Below, piece by piece: positions 11,027 to 21,132 of a stretch of DNA of 64,000 nucleotides; within the stretch, counting starts at the first letter, position 1; every line of letters starts with the position of its first letter. Under the pieces are notes generated by a model that saw only the letters and a program-made list of their open reading frames with translations, did no database searches and was not told the DNA's origin. The translations under genes and the position numbers were made by a program. This DNA comes from Mesotaenium endlicherianum (taxonomy: Eukaryota > Streptophyta > Zygnematophyceae > Zygnematales > Mesotaeniaceae), in contig WELA01006414.1 in NCBI GenBank assembly GCA_009602735.1, forward strand, positions 152,410 to 216,409, read 5' to 3'.

Positions 11027-11864
11027 AGAAAGGCTGCTGAAGAAGCACTGCAAGATGTTTGCTTTTACGAAGGAGAAATTGGCAAAACAATTGCCAGCGT
11101 GTGTGAAATCACACTATCCACATACACTCTTGTCAGCCTTGGGCCGCACAAGCCCAATCAGACAGAATGGGACTGTTTGGCGAAAACCTGCCAAGAGCTT
11201 CATAAGCTCAGCATGATTCAGAACTTAATTTTAGTACATGGGGCTTATATAATAGTAGTTGCAAAGAAGGACGTGGCTGGCAATTTCACTGCCACTCGTA
11301 TACGTGGTGATTACAGGCGATTGAACCTCCACACAAAGCCAAATAGCTATGTGATGCCCACGCCAGAGTGGACTTTCTGAATTGCTACCACTGGAAAATT
11401 GTTTAGCATCATTGATCTGCGGCAAGATTTCTACTAGATTCCTGTGAAATCAAAAGATTGAGGTAAGACCGCTTTTTAGGCTCAAAAGGAGTTATGGCAA
11501 TAGACAGTAATGCCTTTTGGACCGAAAATACCCCCGCCATTGTTCAGAGAACAATCGACAAGGTGCTGGAGGGGATAGACTCTGCAAAACCATACATTGG
11601 TGATGTGGTGGTGTTTAGTGAGTCGGTGGAGTAGCATCTCAAGCACTTGAAACAATGATTCCACGCCTGGAGAAATTCCAGATGACTTTGCATCTTGGAA
11701 GGTGCAGGTTCTTTGAGGCACATGTGCCCTACTTAGGACATGAAATTGGGAACAATGCTATGTCCTCTCAGGCTGTAGAGACCGAGGCTATTTACAAGAT
11801 CCCTTCATCTATAAATGTATCTAAGCTAAGAGCTTTGCTAGGGCTAAGTGGATACTACAGCAAT
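11027..11864 (+). pseudogene. Gyp2 reverse transcriptase
   Basis: RT motifs are clear: VVAKKDVAGNFT, DYRRLNLHTKPNSYVMPTPE, LFSIIDLRQDFY, VMPFG, then a degraded YIDDV equivalent (KPYIGDVVVFSES) and FEAHVPYLGHE. Stops replace expected residues, for example TAG for the Gln after DFY and TGA for the Arg before GKTAF. The DYRxLNxxT style differs from the CVDYRALNK style of the chromoviruses in this window, so Gyp2 is a different gypsy lineage. The frame is interrupted at GLSGYY by MITE copy 2 and resumes at 12238. Confidence 0.88.
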
Positions 11865-12237
11865 TCTAGTCTAGAAATACTCGCGTATCGACCTAGCTTG
11901 CCGTACCGATACTCCGTATCGCGTACGTATACGCATCAAAATAAAACTTTTATAACATCATGGTCCGTTTTTCTTTCATTTAACACCAAAATAAAAATTT
12001 TCCTTTCACTAGCAGATGGTTGACATAATTTTTTGACAATCTATTCTTGACGCGCTCGTCATTCTTCACCAAGCGCGATCGACGAAATCTACAATTTCCA
12101 AACTTTCCAAAAGTTACAGCCGAAACCACTTTCTACTAAGTTCACACGCTTGGCGTATTTTTGCGTATTTTACGTACAATTTGGGCACATCTGTATTTAC
12201 GTATTCGTACAGACCGTCTCCGTATTTTTAATATAGG
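11865..12237 (-). mobile_element. MITE copy 2 (inverted orientation, about 373 bp)
   Basis: This is the reverse complement of the elements at 426 and 14400, including the TACGGCAAGCTAGG block. Termini: TCTAGTCTAGAAATAC on the left and a matching inverted right end ...TTTTAATATAGG. It sits inside RT coding sequence: GGATACTAC before and ACCACAAGTTTGTGAAGG after read together as a continuous GYYHKFVKDL. The 8 bases on each side (ACAGCAAT, ACCACAAG) agree at 5 positions, a possible decayed 8-bp target duplication. Confidence 0.87.
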
Positions 12238-12707
12238 ACCACAAGTTTGTGAAGGATTTGAGCATGATTGCTAAACCCTTGATAGATTTCCTGAAAAAGA
12301 ATGTGCCCTTTGTGTGGACAGACGTCCACAAAAGAGCCATAAACGACTTGAAGGAGAGGCTGGTAACAGCCCTAAATCTGAGAACGCCCGACTATTCCAA
12401 GCTGTTCGATCTACACACATACTGGTGTTGTGTGGGGATTGGAGCAATGCTCACCCAGGCCAAAAGCCAAAGGGAGGAGTGCGTGATCGTCTATGTTTCA
12501 CGCTCTAACAACAGCGAAGAAAGTAATTGCTCGTCCTATGAAGAAGAGTTACTGACAGTGGTTTGGAATGTCGCACACTTCAGAGAGTATCTTTGGGAAA
12601 GACCCTTCACATTGATCATCTATTACTCGCCACTAATATGGATGATGAAGAATGGAGACCTTTCTGGTGAACTGGCTTGTTGGACTCTCAAGCTGCACGG
12701 GTATTAG
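12238..12707 (+). pseudogene. Gyp2 RT connection and RNase H
   Basis: The frame runs HKFVKDLSMIAKPL, FVWTDVHKRAINDLK, then RNase H: FDLHTYWCCVGIGAMLTQ, YVSRSNNSEES, YEEELLTVVWNV and FREYLWERPFTLI. The first catalytic Asp (normally LHTDxS) is Tyr here, and the TDH motif has become YYS. The enzyme would remove the RNA strand of the RNA-DNA hybrid; these changes make it inactive. The frame ends at KLHGY where the TRIM is inserted and resumes at 13181 with SVVHQASVLK. Confidence 0.87.
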
Positions 12708-13179
12708 TGTAACAATGCGAACAACGCGGTAACTTGAGGGACCCTCGTGCCAATTGTACTTATACACATCCAAACCGAGACTTTTGCCGCATTCGACGAC
12801 GTGTGGCACGCGCCGCATCCAGCGACGTGGCGGACTGTCACACTCCTCCCACCTACAAGTGTGCACGTCCCCAGCACTTAGGCCGCGACGGCGCGAGGGA
12901 CGTTGTTTCGGGATAGTGTCCTTTCTTTGTACGATCGATACGGTAATCTCATCGACCAGTCTCTCACCCTGAGCACCCTTGTGCTCATTGGGATCTAAAC
13001 TCTGGTCTCCCGAACACAGTTGCGTATACTCGTGCTCCGATACCAATGTAACAATACAAACAAAACTCAGGGTACTTTAATCGCGCGCCAATTGCACTTA
13101 AACACATTCAAACCGACACTTTTGACCGCGTTTGGCAACATCTTGCACGCGCCGCATCCGGCCATGTGGCGGATCCTCA
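12708..13179 (-). mobile_element. TRIM: 472-bp LTR element with 133-bp LTRs
   Basis: Direct repeats 12708-12840 and 13047-13179 are both 133 bp, each starting TGTAACAAT and ending TCA. On the minus strand the second repeat is followed, one base away, by TGGTATCGGAGC (13034-13045), the initiator-Met primer site. A polypurine tract GGTGGGAGGAG abuts the first repeat (12843-12853). The 206-bp interior encodes nothing. This is the full plan of a terminal-repeat retrotransposon in miniature. It splits the Gyp2 RNase H region. No clear target duplication is left. Confidence 0.88.
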
Positions 13180-14399
13180 GATGTCAGTGGTGCACCAAGC
13201 AAGTGTACTTAAAAACAATGCCAATGGTCTTAGTAGGAACCCTGATCCATTCTCTGAACACGCGCTTGCAAAGATGAAGACGCAAGCAAGCTAGCAGAGT
13301 TGGCAGCGTGTCTGGCCAAAATGGTTGGTATGGCAAACCCAGGTGGAGCTGAGCCCCTGCCCCTATTCAGTCCAAAGATCTGGAAAGATCAAGCCACTAT
13401 GTACTAGCTAAAGACAAGAGTCCACCTAGAAGGATTATCTTTGAAAGAGAGAGACCAGGTTAGCCATCAAGCTAAAAGGTTTTGTTGGAAATGCAATAAC
13501 CTTTTCAAAGTTGAGGAAAATGGCCGGGAGAAGTTAATGCCAGAACCTACCAAGAGACGAGCTATGGTGCAGGAAATGCACAAGAAAATTGGACACTATG
13601 GTGTCAAAAATACTTGTAGTCGTCTGAAGCTGCCACTTTGGTGGAGGGGCATGAACCAACAGTGCGAAGATGTGGTCAAAGCCTGCCAAAGGTGCGACCG
13701 CGTCAAGGCTGGATATACACAACACCATCCGCACCTGCAACCTCTGTCGATTATGGGCCTTGGCTATCACTGGAGCTGCGATTTAGCAGAAGTGCTACCG
13801 CGGTCCAAGCGAGGTAATAAGTATATCATAGTCATAATTTAGCATTTTTCTAAGTGGATAAAGGTTGTGCCTATGACTGCTACGAAAAGCGTCATTGAGC
13901 TCCAACAGAAGTCCTCACAAACCAAGGGTATTCTCAAAAACTTTTGGATAAATGCTTAATAGGTCAGGGCACTACTTCAAATGATCATCCACAAGCAAAT
14001 GGTCTAGCAGAAAGCACAGTGCAAACCATTAATTTGGTACTATAAAGGTATTGCCTGGAACATGACAAGCAAGACTGGGACTTGGCCCTACCATGGCTCG
14101 TAATGGGCTACACGATCAGCAAACAGGTTGCCTTGGCAAACTACTCGTCATACAAGATCATGTTTGGGAGGAGTCCAATGGTGCCCAGCAGGATCCAACT
14201 GCAAATTGATTAGGTTAAAAACCTGGACAGCCCTGGAGAGCTGTTAAAAGTCATGGTGCGCCGTAAGGCGTTGTTTGAATGCATGATGCCAGCTGCTCTG
14301 GAAAACTTGAAAATTGCTTAAAAGCAAGAAAACCAACGCTACGCGAAAACTCGAAACGGGAGTTATCGGCCGCGTATGACATAGTTCCAGGAAAAGGAC
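13180..14399 (+). pseudogene. Gyp2 integrase
   Basis: After SVVHQASVLK and NANGLSRNPDP (end of RNase H) comes a spacer, then the zinc domain (EMHKKIGHYGVKNT, CEDVVKACQRCDRVKAG) in a frame from 13441. The core has the first Asp in WSCDLAEVLP. The region of the second Asp is damaged by a deletion. The final Glu region is visible as HPQANGLAESTVQT in a shifted frame, followed by a typical downstream segment around SSYKIMFGRSP. Several stops and frameshifts are present. Inserted copies of the MITE (14400) and a TRIM LTR (14910) cut its C-terminal part. Confidence 0.83.
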
Positions 14400-14788
14400 C
14401 CTGGTTTAAACATACGGATACGACGTGTACGGATACGGCCTGTACGGATACGTATTTACAAGTGTGCCAAAATTCGCCAAAATACGCCAAGCGTGTGAAC
14501 TTAGTAGAGAGTTACTTACGGTTGTAACTTTTGCCATTTTTGGAAATTGTAAATTTCGTCAATTGCGTTGGGTGGAAAATGACGAGCGGGTAAAGATTAG
14601 ATGGTCAAGAAAAAAGTTATGCCAACCACCCGTCTGTAGAAGGGAAAATCTTATTTTGGTATTAAATAGAAAGAATGGACCATTTTTTCTAAATGTTTTT
14701 TTTTTTGATTCGTTTGATACGTATACGTATGCAATACGGAGTATTGGTACGGCAAGCTAGGTCGATACGCAAGTATTTTTAAACTAGG
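14400..14788 (+). mobile_element. MITE copy 3 (about 389 bp)
   Basis: Left end CCTGGTTTAAACATAC and right end TATTTTTAAACTAGG are imperfect inverted repeats of each other. The interior matches copy 1 and the inverted copy 2, with a local duplication of the TACGGATACG motif at the left. It lies in Gyp2 integrase sequence. Flanking AAAAGGAC and AAGGGGAC agree at 6 of 8 positions, again compatible with an 8-bp duplication. Confidence 0.87.
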
Positions 14789-14909
14789 AAGGGGACTTAG
14801 TTCACAGGAAGCACCAGATCAAAACTACAATCGCCACGAGTTTAGGTGCAGTGATCTTATGCATGAAACATGCGTTTGGAATTGGTGTGTTCGAGCTGGA
14901 AGGACATGA

Positions 14910-15046
14910 TGTAGTGATACAAACAAAAAGGTAACTCGAGGTACTTTGATCGCGCGCCAGTTGTACTCATACAATTCAAACCAACATTTCCGGTTGCATC
15001 CGCAATGTGGCGTACGCGCCGCATTCGGCCACGCGGCGGATGGTCA
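14910..15046 (-). mobile_element. Solo LTR of the TRIM family (137 bp)
   Basis: This aligns along its full length with the 133-bp TRIM LTRs: TGTA start, ATCGCGCGCCA block, ACGCGCCGCAT block, TCA end. Flanks CATGA and CATTT agree at three of five positions, a possible decayed target duplication. Removing it joins FELEGHD to the reading frame GKTMKDH. Confidence 0.82.
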
Positions 15047-15340
15047 CATTTGATGGCAAAACCATGAAAGATCATGTGCAGAATTGCTCGCTATGCCATC
15101 CGCCGAATATTGATCAAAATGTTTGGGCTGTGCCTGAGAAAAAGGAATTTAGTGCAAGCCACACCTTGTGCCAGCTGCAAAGTGGTGGATGATCAAGAGA
15201 CAAAGGTAACTTGCGATAAGTGTGGTGCCAGATGGCTCACTTTCTGCATTGGTGAGGAAGAAATTATGGCGGCACGTTGGGAGTGCCCTGACTGTCTTCC
15301 TAAACCCCCCGGTTGGAAAACCAAAATCTCTTTTAGCTAA
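15047..15340 (+). pseudogene. Gyp2 pol C-terminus with PHD-type zinc finger
   Basis: After GKTMKDHVQNCSLCHPP the sequence (frame 15074-15340) gives CASC, then CDKC, then WLTFC, then WECPDC. This matches the C4-H-C3 layout of a PHD finger with the conserved Trp two residues before the last Cys pair. The His position is Leu (CTC where CAC would give His). PHD fingers usually bind histone H3 tails, so this module could play the targeting role that the chromodomain plays in the other elements here. One frame change separates it from the integrase tail. Confidence 0.6.
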
Positions 15341-15357
15341 GCGACAGGGACGTCTCA

Positions 15358-15783
15358 GCTGAAAGGGTGGGGTGTGAGGAAAAATGAGGAGTTGAAAACT
15401 TTCTCGCAAAACCTTTGTAGTCTTGAAATAGGAATCAAGAGCAGAACAAGCTAAGTGAGAACAGTGAATGCTAAACCTCGCACTGGCTGGTGCCTGTGCG
15501 AGACGACCAAAAGTTGGTCAACCACGAGCAAACGGCCACTGGCACACGTATGAAGGTCAATTGAACAGGTTGATTTCCCACGTGCACGGATGCACCGACG
15601 AGTCGACCAAGCAAGGCCCGCACATGTGAGGAACCACCAACATATCGACCAAGTTGATACCACACGTGCAGGAAGGCTTCACACATAACATGGCTCCGAC
15701 AAAGCTAGGCAAGACAATTATTGCGATTGACATTAGTTGGACGGCGCGGCATGCGTGGCGCAAGTGGAACTGGATTCACTATG
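15358..15783 (+). repeat. Probable polypurine tract and truncated 3' LTR of Gyp2
   Basis: AAAGGGTGGGG at about 15363-15373 precedes a TGTGAGG start, the expected layout at a 3' LTR. The block at 15733 resembles 1743. The segment stops where Gyp3 coding begins. Only one weak match to the other end supports this call. Confidence 0.35.
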
Positions 15784-17344
15784 CATGCCTGACAACCAGA
15801 TAAAGGAGATCATCAGCAATATAGATCCCCAAAGAGTGCACACTCTGGATGATCTTGTTCAATCGGATGTCCACCATTATTTTTCTATGTCAGGAGAAAA
15901 ATGCAGAAGTTAGGAGAAGTCAATCCATCCTAGTCTACAGCATTGTATGATTGCCGGTAGTAAGGTAACGGCGTTTGTTAACGGAGGAGCGTCACATACT
16001 TTTATCCATTAGGACTTAGTTAAGCGGCTAAGGCTGCCTTCTGTCACCCAAGAGAATAGAATAATATTTCTTGGAGATCCCTCAAGTATCCCGAGAGGAG
16101 TCATAACAAAACCTATTGAGGTCCACTTAGATTCTGGTATTGCAATTCTAATGGAAACGCTTACGTTTGAGGTACTCAACACTGGCTTTTATGATCTTGT
16201 GCTAGGCAGGTGCTGGCCTAATAAACATGAAATTGAAGTGTGTTGGAGCAGAGGTACAGTTAAAGTGAGAGAGACTAATGATGGGCAGACTGACTTGGCA
16301 CCCTCCAGTGTCTCTCCTCTTGTCCTGTATGGATGGCAAATGAAGGAAAAGAGAAGGATTCCAAGACAATGCAAATTGCTAAATGTAAAGGAGTTCGCAA
16401 AAAGCTGGAATCGAAAGGAAGACAGAATGTTTCGTTTATTCCTAAAAAAGGTACCTTCTCAACCTGAAGAAGTGGTAGAGAAAAAGGTAAAACCTGCAGA
16501 GCACCCCACTGCTGTAAAAATTGTTGCTCAGTATGTTGATGTTTATACCTCCTGGCTTCCCACCTAAGAGGGACGTAGATCACAAGATTGAGCATGTGCC
16601 TGGCAGTCAGCCACCGTGGTAACGTACCTATAGGTTGTCCTATCTGGAGAGTGAAGAACTAAAAGCACAGATTAAGTAACTTGAGGAAAATGGATATATT
16701 TTTCCTAGTAAATCACCTTATGGCGTACCTATTCCACTAATTAAGAAAAAGGGTGGCAGTATGCAAATGTGTGTGGATTACGGAGCACTTAACAAGATCG
16801 CTGTAAAGGACAAGTATGCGTTATCCAGAATTGAGGATTTGCTGGATGCTCTGTCTGGTGCTAAAGTGATCAGTAAAATTGATCTAAAGAGTGGTCATCA
16901 TCAAATTAGAATTGCAGAAGGAGATAAACACAAGACTGCTTTTCGCACACACTATAGCTACTATGAGTTCAATGTGATACCTTTTAGTTTGACTAATGCT
17001 CCTGCCACCTTCATGACATTTTCTGACCTCATTTGGATAATATTGTGCAAGTCCTTTTATATGATACTTTGGTCTTCTCAGAGGATGCTCCTGAGCATGT
17101 TGAACACTTAACGAGAGAAATAAAAATTCTAAAAAAATATCAGGCTTATGCTAAAATTAGCAAATGTGATTTTTTTAAGGAAAGTTCTGAGTTCTCGGGT
17201 CATGTTGTTAGTAAGGAAGGCATCAGTGTCCATCCTAAGAAGATTCAAACTATAAGGGATTGGCCAGTAACTCAGTCTCTCAGAAGTTAGATCCTTTCTT
17301 GGGTTGGCTATATACTGCAGGAGATTTATTGAGAATTATTCTCA
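15784..17344 (+). pseudogene. Gyp3: chromovirus protease-RT fragment
   Basis: The frame gives LDDLVQSDVHHYF, then a protease with VNGGASHTFIH (normal DSGASHTFI, catalytic Asp now Asn) and FYDLVLGRCW. A linker (EHPTAVKIVAQYVDVY, DHKIEHVPGSQPPW) leads to [48 protein letters not shown]. The catalytic motif is decayed ([11 protein letters not shown] in a shifted frame), and the fragment ends at FIENYSQ, where an LTR-C begins. It is closely related to Gyp4 and Gyp5. No chromodomain remains in this fragment. Confidence 0.85.
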
Positions 17345-18094
17345 AGTAATGAATCAATTTATTGGATGGATATAATATTCATTTAGATATAATAGTTAAA
17401 TAAGTTCAGCCTGCTGAACTTTCGTTAATTTTAAGTCTGCTCAATTTAAGTCTGCTGGATACTTGATACTTAGTTAAATGACTCAACCGAGAGTAGCAGG
17501 CTGAAGTCCATTAGGTCAGCCTGTTGACTTGTGTCAGCTTGCTGACACATTCGTTGACAGTCAACTGGCTGCCGTACTCGGCAGCAGAAAAATGCCTAGC
17601 TATGCATCTAAGTGTTGTGTGCTAGATGAGTGGCCAGATGACACCCTTAAGGTGGCTGTCAATTCGGAATGATGGGAGTTGGCTGACAATTTGGTTAGCC
17701 GAGGTCCTACCGACGTGGTTAACCCCCAGGTAGGCGATGCCATCGCACTTGCCGTTGAACGCTAAACTCATTCCATGTACATATGCGAGGTATTGGTCTC
17801 GAGTTCGGCATTTGGAAACGAGGCCAACTCTCTCTTGTACTGCTTACTGAGAGATATCTAAATCCAAGGCGAGAAGTCATTTATATGCACTGACCTCTAG
17901 CCTTGCTTATGTATGAGTAGACTGATTTCATTATTGATGCTCGTTTACTTGCATTTGACTTGCGAGCGTTGTCCACCGCTAGTACGTTTGTCTCTTGCTG
18001 CCTAATCAATTAACAAAAAATACCATAAAGTTTACTCGCAGATATACAGATCTTTATTAATCGTTATTGCCTATTGGTAAGTCGATTCATTTCA
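17345..18094 (+). repeat. LTR of family C (750 bp), 5' type
   Basis: This matches 29071-29772 and 57592-58273. It starts with a mutated TGTAATGAATC (AG for TG) and ends GTCGATTCATTTCA. A primer site follows directly, so it acts as a 5' LTR. It contains the box GGTTAAC-CCCAGGTAGGCG shared with family B. Confidence 0.85.
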
Positions 18095-18095
18095 G

Positions 18096-18107
18096 TGGTA
18101 TCGGAGC
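18096..18107 (+). other. Primer binding site after LTR-C
   Basis: TGGTATCGGAGC lies one base after the LTR end. It is complementary to the 3' end of initiator Met-tRNA apart from known element-specific variation. The same 12-mer follows the LTRs of elements B and E and of the TRIM. Confidence 0.85.
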
Positions 18108-18166
18108 AGTTATCGCAGTAGTCGTGTATAGTAAGGACTAGGTCTCAAACTAGCACCTCTCGAGAA

Positions 18167-19480
18167 ATGGAGGGTGAGGACAATGATAACATTGTAGAAG
18201 GGCAGGATGAAAGTCGCGTCTTTGCACCCCGTACAAACTTGGAAACGCTGCACGATGCAAGAGCTAGAGAAGTTGCTGAGCAGGCAGCAGCTCTTGCTGC
18301 AGTAGCAGCCTAGTTGGTTGAGGATGAGCGTTTAGCCAAAGAAGTAGAGGAGGCAGTAAACAAGAGGGCCCCTGATGAAAGGACGGTGGAAGAGCAGGTG
18401 GCAAAGAGGGCCAATCTATAAAATCAACCTCCTGCTACGCAAACTGTCATACCTCTCTCTCAAATTCGCAGACAATTGAGCGCAACATGCATAGCCGGAG
18501 CGGCAGAGATCGGGATTGCCGAAGCTGCTACTAATCGAGCTAATGTTGCTGCTACTACATTTGCTGGGCTCCACCTCAGAATGTAAATCTGGGAGCCTTA
18601 CTTGTTCAGATGCAATCGCACATGGCGAGCATGTATCAGTCCCAACAGGAGGACAAAAGGATCGTGATGGCATTGCTGCGGGACAGAGACCAACTGGGTT
18701 CTCAAACCACTGGTGGTGGTGGTAGAGGGCCTAGTAAGCCTAAGCCAAAACCTCCTCAGGACTATGACCCTGAGGGAAGCAAAAAGTATTACTTGATCAA
18801 GTTTCTCGTTGATGTTGAGCAGTGGCTGGAGAAGTACCCAGAATTGCAGGATTACGAGAAGTTCATGCACACAGGTGCTCTACTGATAGGCAGTGCAGCA
18901 GACTCGTGGTTATACTCGAAAGGAGAGTGTAAGGCTCAACAGCTCGGTGATCCTACTTTGGTAGAGTTTATCGAGAAGCTGCAAGAGAAGTTTGATGTGA
19001 TTAATCAGCAGGAGAAAGCTATCTATGCAATGATCTTCTTGACACTGAAGCAGACCACTTCAGTTGCTGAGTTTGATCAAAAGTTCCAGGAGAACATGAT
19101 GAAGCAGCCAGAATTGCCAGAGCGGTATAGGATAGCATACTTCAGGTAAAGCTTGAAACCCAAAGACTCAGGTCATTTTGCTAAAAAGAAATATGAGAAA
19201 CTGGCTGACTTGATCTAAGATGCTGATGCCTGGGATCAAAAGCACTTCAATCACAAGCGCCAGGGTAAAGCTTTGGTGTCTAAGATTGTCAAGAAGCCAC
19301 ACGGTTCCTACAATGCAACTGAAGAAGATTAGGATGAGGACGATCAGGGTGATGAGTATGAGTATGAGTCTCATGCTATGCAGTCTAGAGGGAGAGGTGG
19401 ATACTCTCAAGGTGGCTATGAGGTGGTGGTCGGATTAAGCCGAGACCAGCCTCAGCAAAATACTCAACATTGGCTTTTAG
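18167..19480 (+). pseudogene. Gyp4 gag
   Basis: The ATG at 18167 opens an acidic/Ala-rich N-terminus (MEGEDNDNIVEGQDE) with several stops. The best-preserved part, 18610-19149, holds a Lys/Pro-rich linker, then YYLIKFLVDVEQWLEKYPEL, GSAADSWLYSKGE, LQEKFDVINQQEKA and VAEFDQKFQENM, in the style of gypsy gag core domains. An acidic and Gly/Arg-rich tail follows. No CCHC knuckle was found. It lies 60 bp after the primer site, as expected for gag. Confidence 0.75.
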
Positions 19481-19499
19481 GATCTCGTGCTAGGATGGT

Positions 19500-20600
19500 C
19501 CTGGCGAAACAGTCATCAAGCTGAAGTGTGTTGGAGCAGAGGTACGATTTAAAGTGAGAGGAGCCAGTGATGGGCAGACTAACTTGGCACCCACCAGTGC
19601 TCTTTTTCTTGTCCTGTATGGATGGCAAATGAAGGAAAAGAAGAGGCTTCTAGGAGGATGCAAATTGCTGAATGCAATGGAGTTCAAAGAGAGCTGGAAC
19701 CAAAAGGAAGACAGTATGTAAAAGAGGTACCTCCTCAAACATGAAGAAGTGGTTAAGAAAAAGGTGAGCCCTCCAGAGCATCCTACTGCTGCAGAAGATG
19801 TTGCTCAGTATACTGATGTTTTTAATATGTCTCCGGGACTGCCCCCTAAGAGGGAAGTGTGTCATAGGATTGATGTATTACCTGTGAGTCAGCCACCTTG
19901 GCAACGCACCTATGGCTTGACTTATGTGGAGAGCGAAGAGTTGAAAACATAGATTGCAGAGCTGGAGGAAAATGGTTAAATCTCTCCCATTAAATCACCG
20001 TATGGCGCACCCATCGTATTTGTCAGGAAGAAGCATTGTAGTATGCAAATGTGTGTGGATTATATACAGAGCTCGTAACAGAATGACAGTGAAGAACAAG
20101 TATTCTTTATCCAAAATCAAGGACTTGCTTGATGTCGTGTCTGGTGCTAAAGAGTACAGTAAGATAGATCTCAAGAGTGGCTATAATCAAAACAGAGTTG
20201 TTGAAGGAGATCAACACAAGACTGCCTTCCGCACACGTTATAGACACTATGAGTTTAATGTGATGCCAGTTGAACTGACTAATGCTCGTAAATCCTTCAT
20301 GGCTGCTATGAATGACATTTTCAGGCCGTACTTGGATAAGTTCGTGCAAGTTTTCTTGGATGATATTTTAGTTTTCACTAAAAATGAAGCTGAGCATGCT
20401 AAGCCCTTAAAGACAGTCATAAACACTCTAAGAAAGAACCAAATATATGCTAAAATGAGCAAGTATGATTTAAATAGAGTATTGAGTTCTTGGACCACGT
20501 TGTCAGTAAGGAAGGCATTAGTGTGGATCTTTAGAAAGTCCAGCCCATAAGGGACTAGCCAGTACCACAGTCTGTCTCGGAAGTTAGATCCTTCCTCGGA
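19500..20600 (+). pseudogene. Gyp4 protease remnant and reverse transcriptase
   Basis: The gag tail joins directly to sequence equivalent to Gyp3 position 16233 (KCVGAEVRF). The protease active site is therefore absent, probably by deletion or recombination. Then come TAAEDVAQYTDVFNMSPGLPP, PPWQRTYGLTYVE, SPYGAPIVFVRKK, MCVDY, KIDLKSGYNQNRV and the intact catalytic FVQVFLDDILVFTK. A few stops and frame changes occur (TAA after EENG, shift near 20075). Confidence 0.87.
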
Positions 20601-21130
20601 TTGGCTAACCACTACAGAAGAATCATTGATTATTATACAAAGGCGAGTGAACTAACTGACCTTACTAAGAAGGACATAGGGTATGTGTGGGGGAAAGAGC
20701 AGCAAGCTGCCTTCCAGACCCTTGAAGACGCTCTGTGCTCCGCCCCAGTCTTAGTTGTGTATGACGCCAACAAACCTGTGCAGGTGGTTACTGATGCTTC
20801 TGACTTTGCCATGGGTGCTATTTTGTTGCAGCCTGCTTACAAAACCACAAAGAATGGTAAGGTAAAGCAGGAGTGGCACCCTGTGCTGTATGAGTCTATG
20901 AAATTCAACCCAGCTGAAATTAACTGTTATGTGCATGATAAAGAGTTGCTTGCTATCATTCATGTGCTCAAACAGTGGAGAGCATACTTACACGGTATAA
21001 CTTTTAAGGTGATTACATATCATCTAGCTCTGACTCACTTTAAGAACACATCCAAGCTATCAAAGAGGGAGAATCTTTGAAGCTAGCTGTTGAAGTAATT
21101 CCAAGTCCAGATTGACTACAAACTAGGGAA
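20601..21130 (+). pseudogene. Gyp4 RNase H
   Basis: The frame is open to 21080. It reads HYRRIIDYYTKASELTDL, then ALCSAPVLVVYD, VVTDASDFAMGAILLQ (first catalytic Asp present), HPVLYESMKFNPAE, VHDKELLAIIHVLKQW (Glu present) and FKVITYHLALTHF. In the last motif the conserved TDH is TYH, so an active-site Asp is lost. A degraded tether follows. Confidence 0.87.
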
Positions 21131-21132
21131 AA

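Noticed and set aside
11395-11520. Alternative genetic code with TAG/TAA as Gln, as in some ulvophyte algae
   Set aside because: Stops in the decayed frames replace Gln, Arg and Trp alike, and TGA is also affected. The best-preserved frames have no systematic TAG or TAA at Gln positions. Mutation explains this better.
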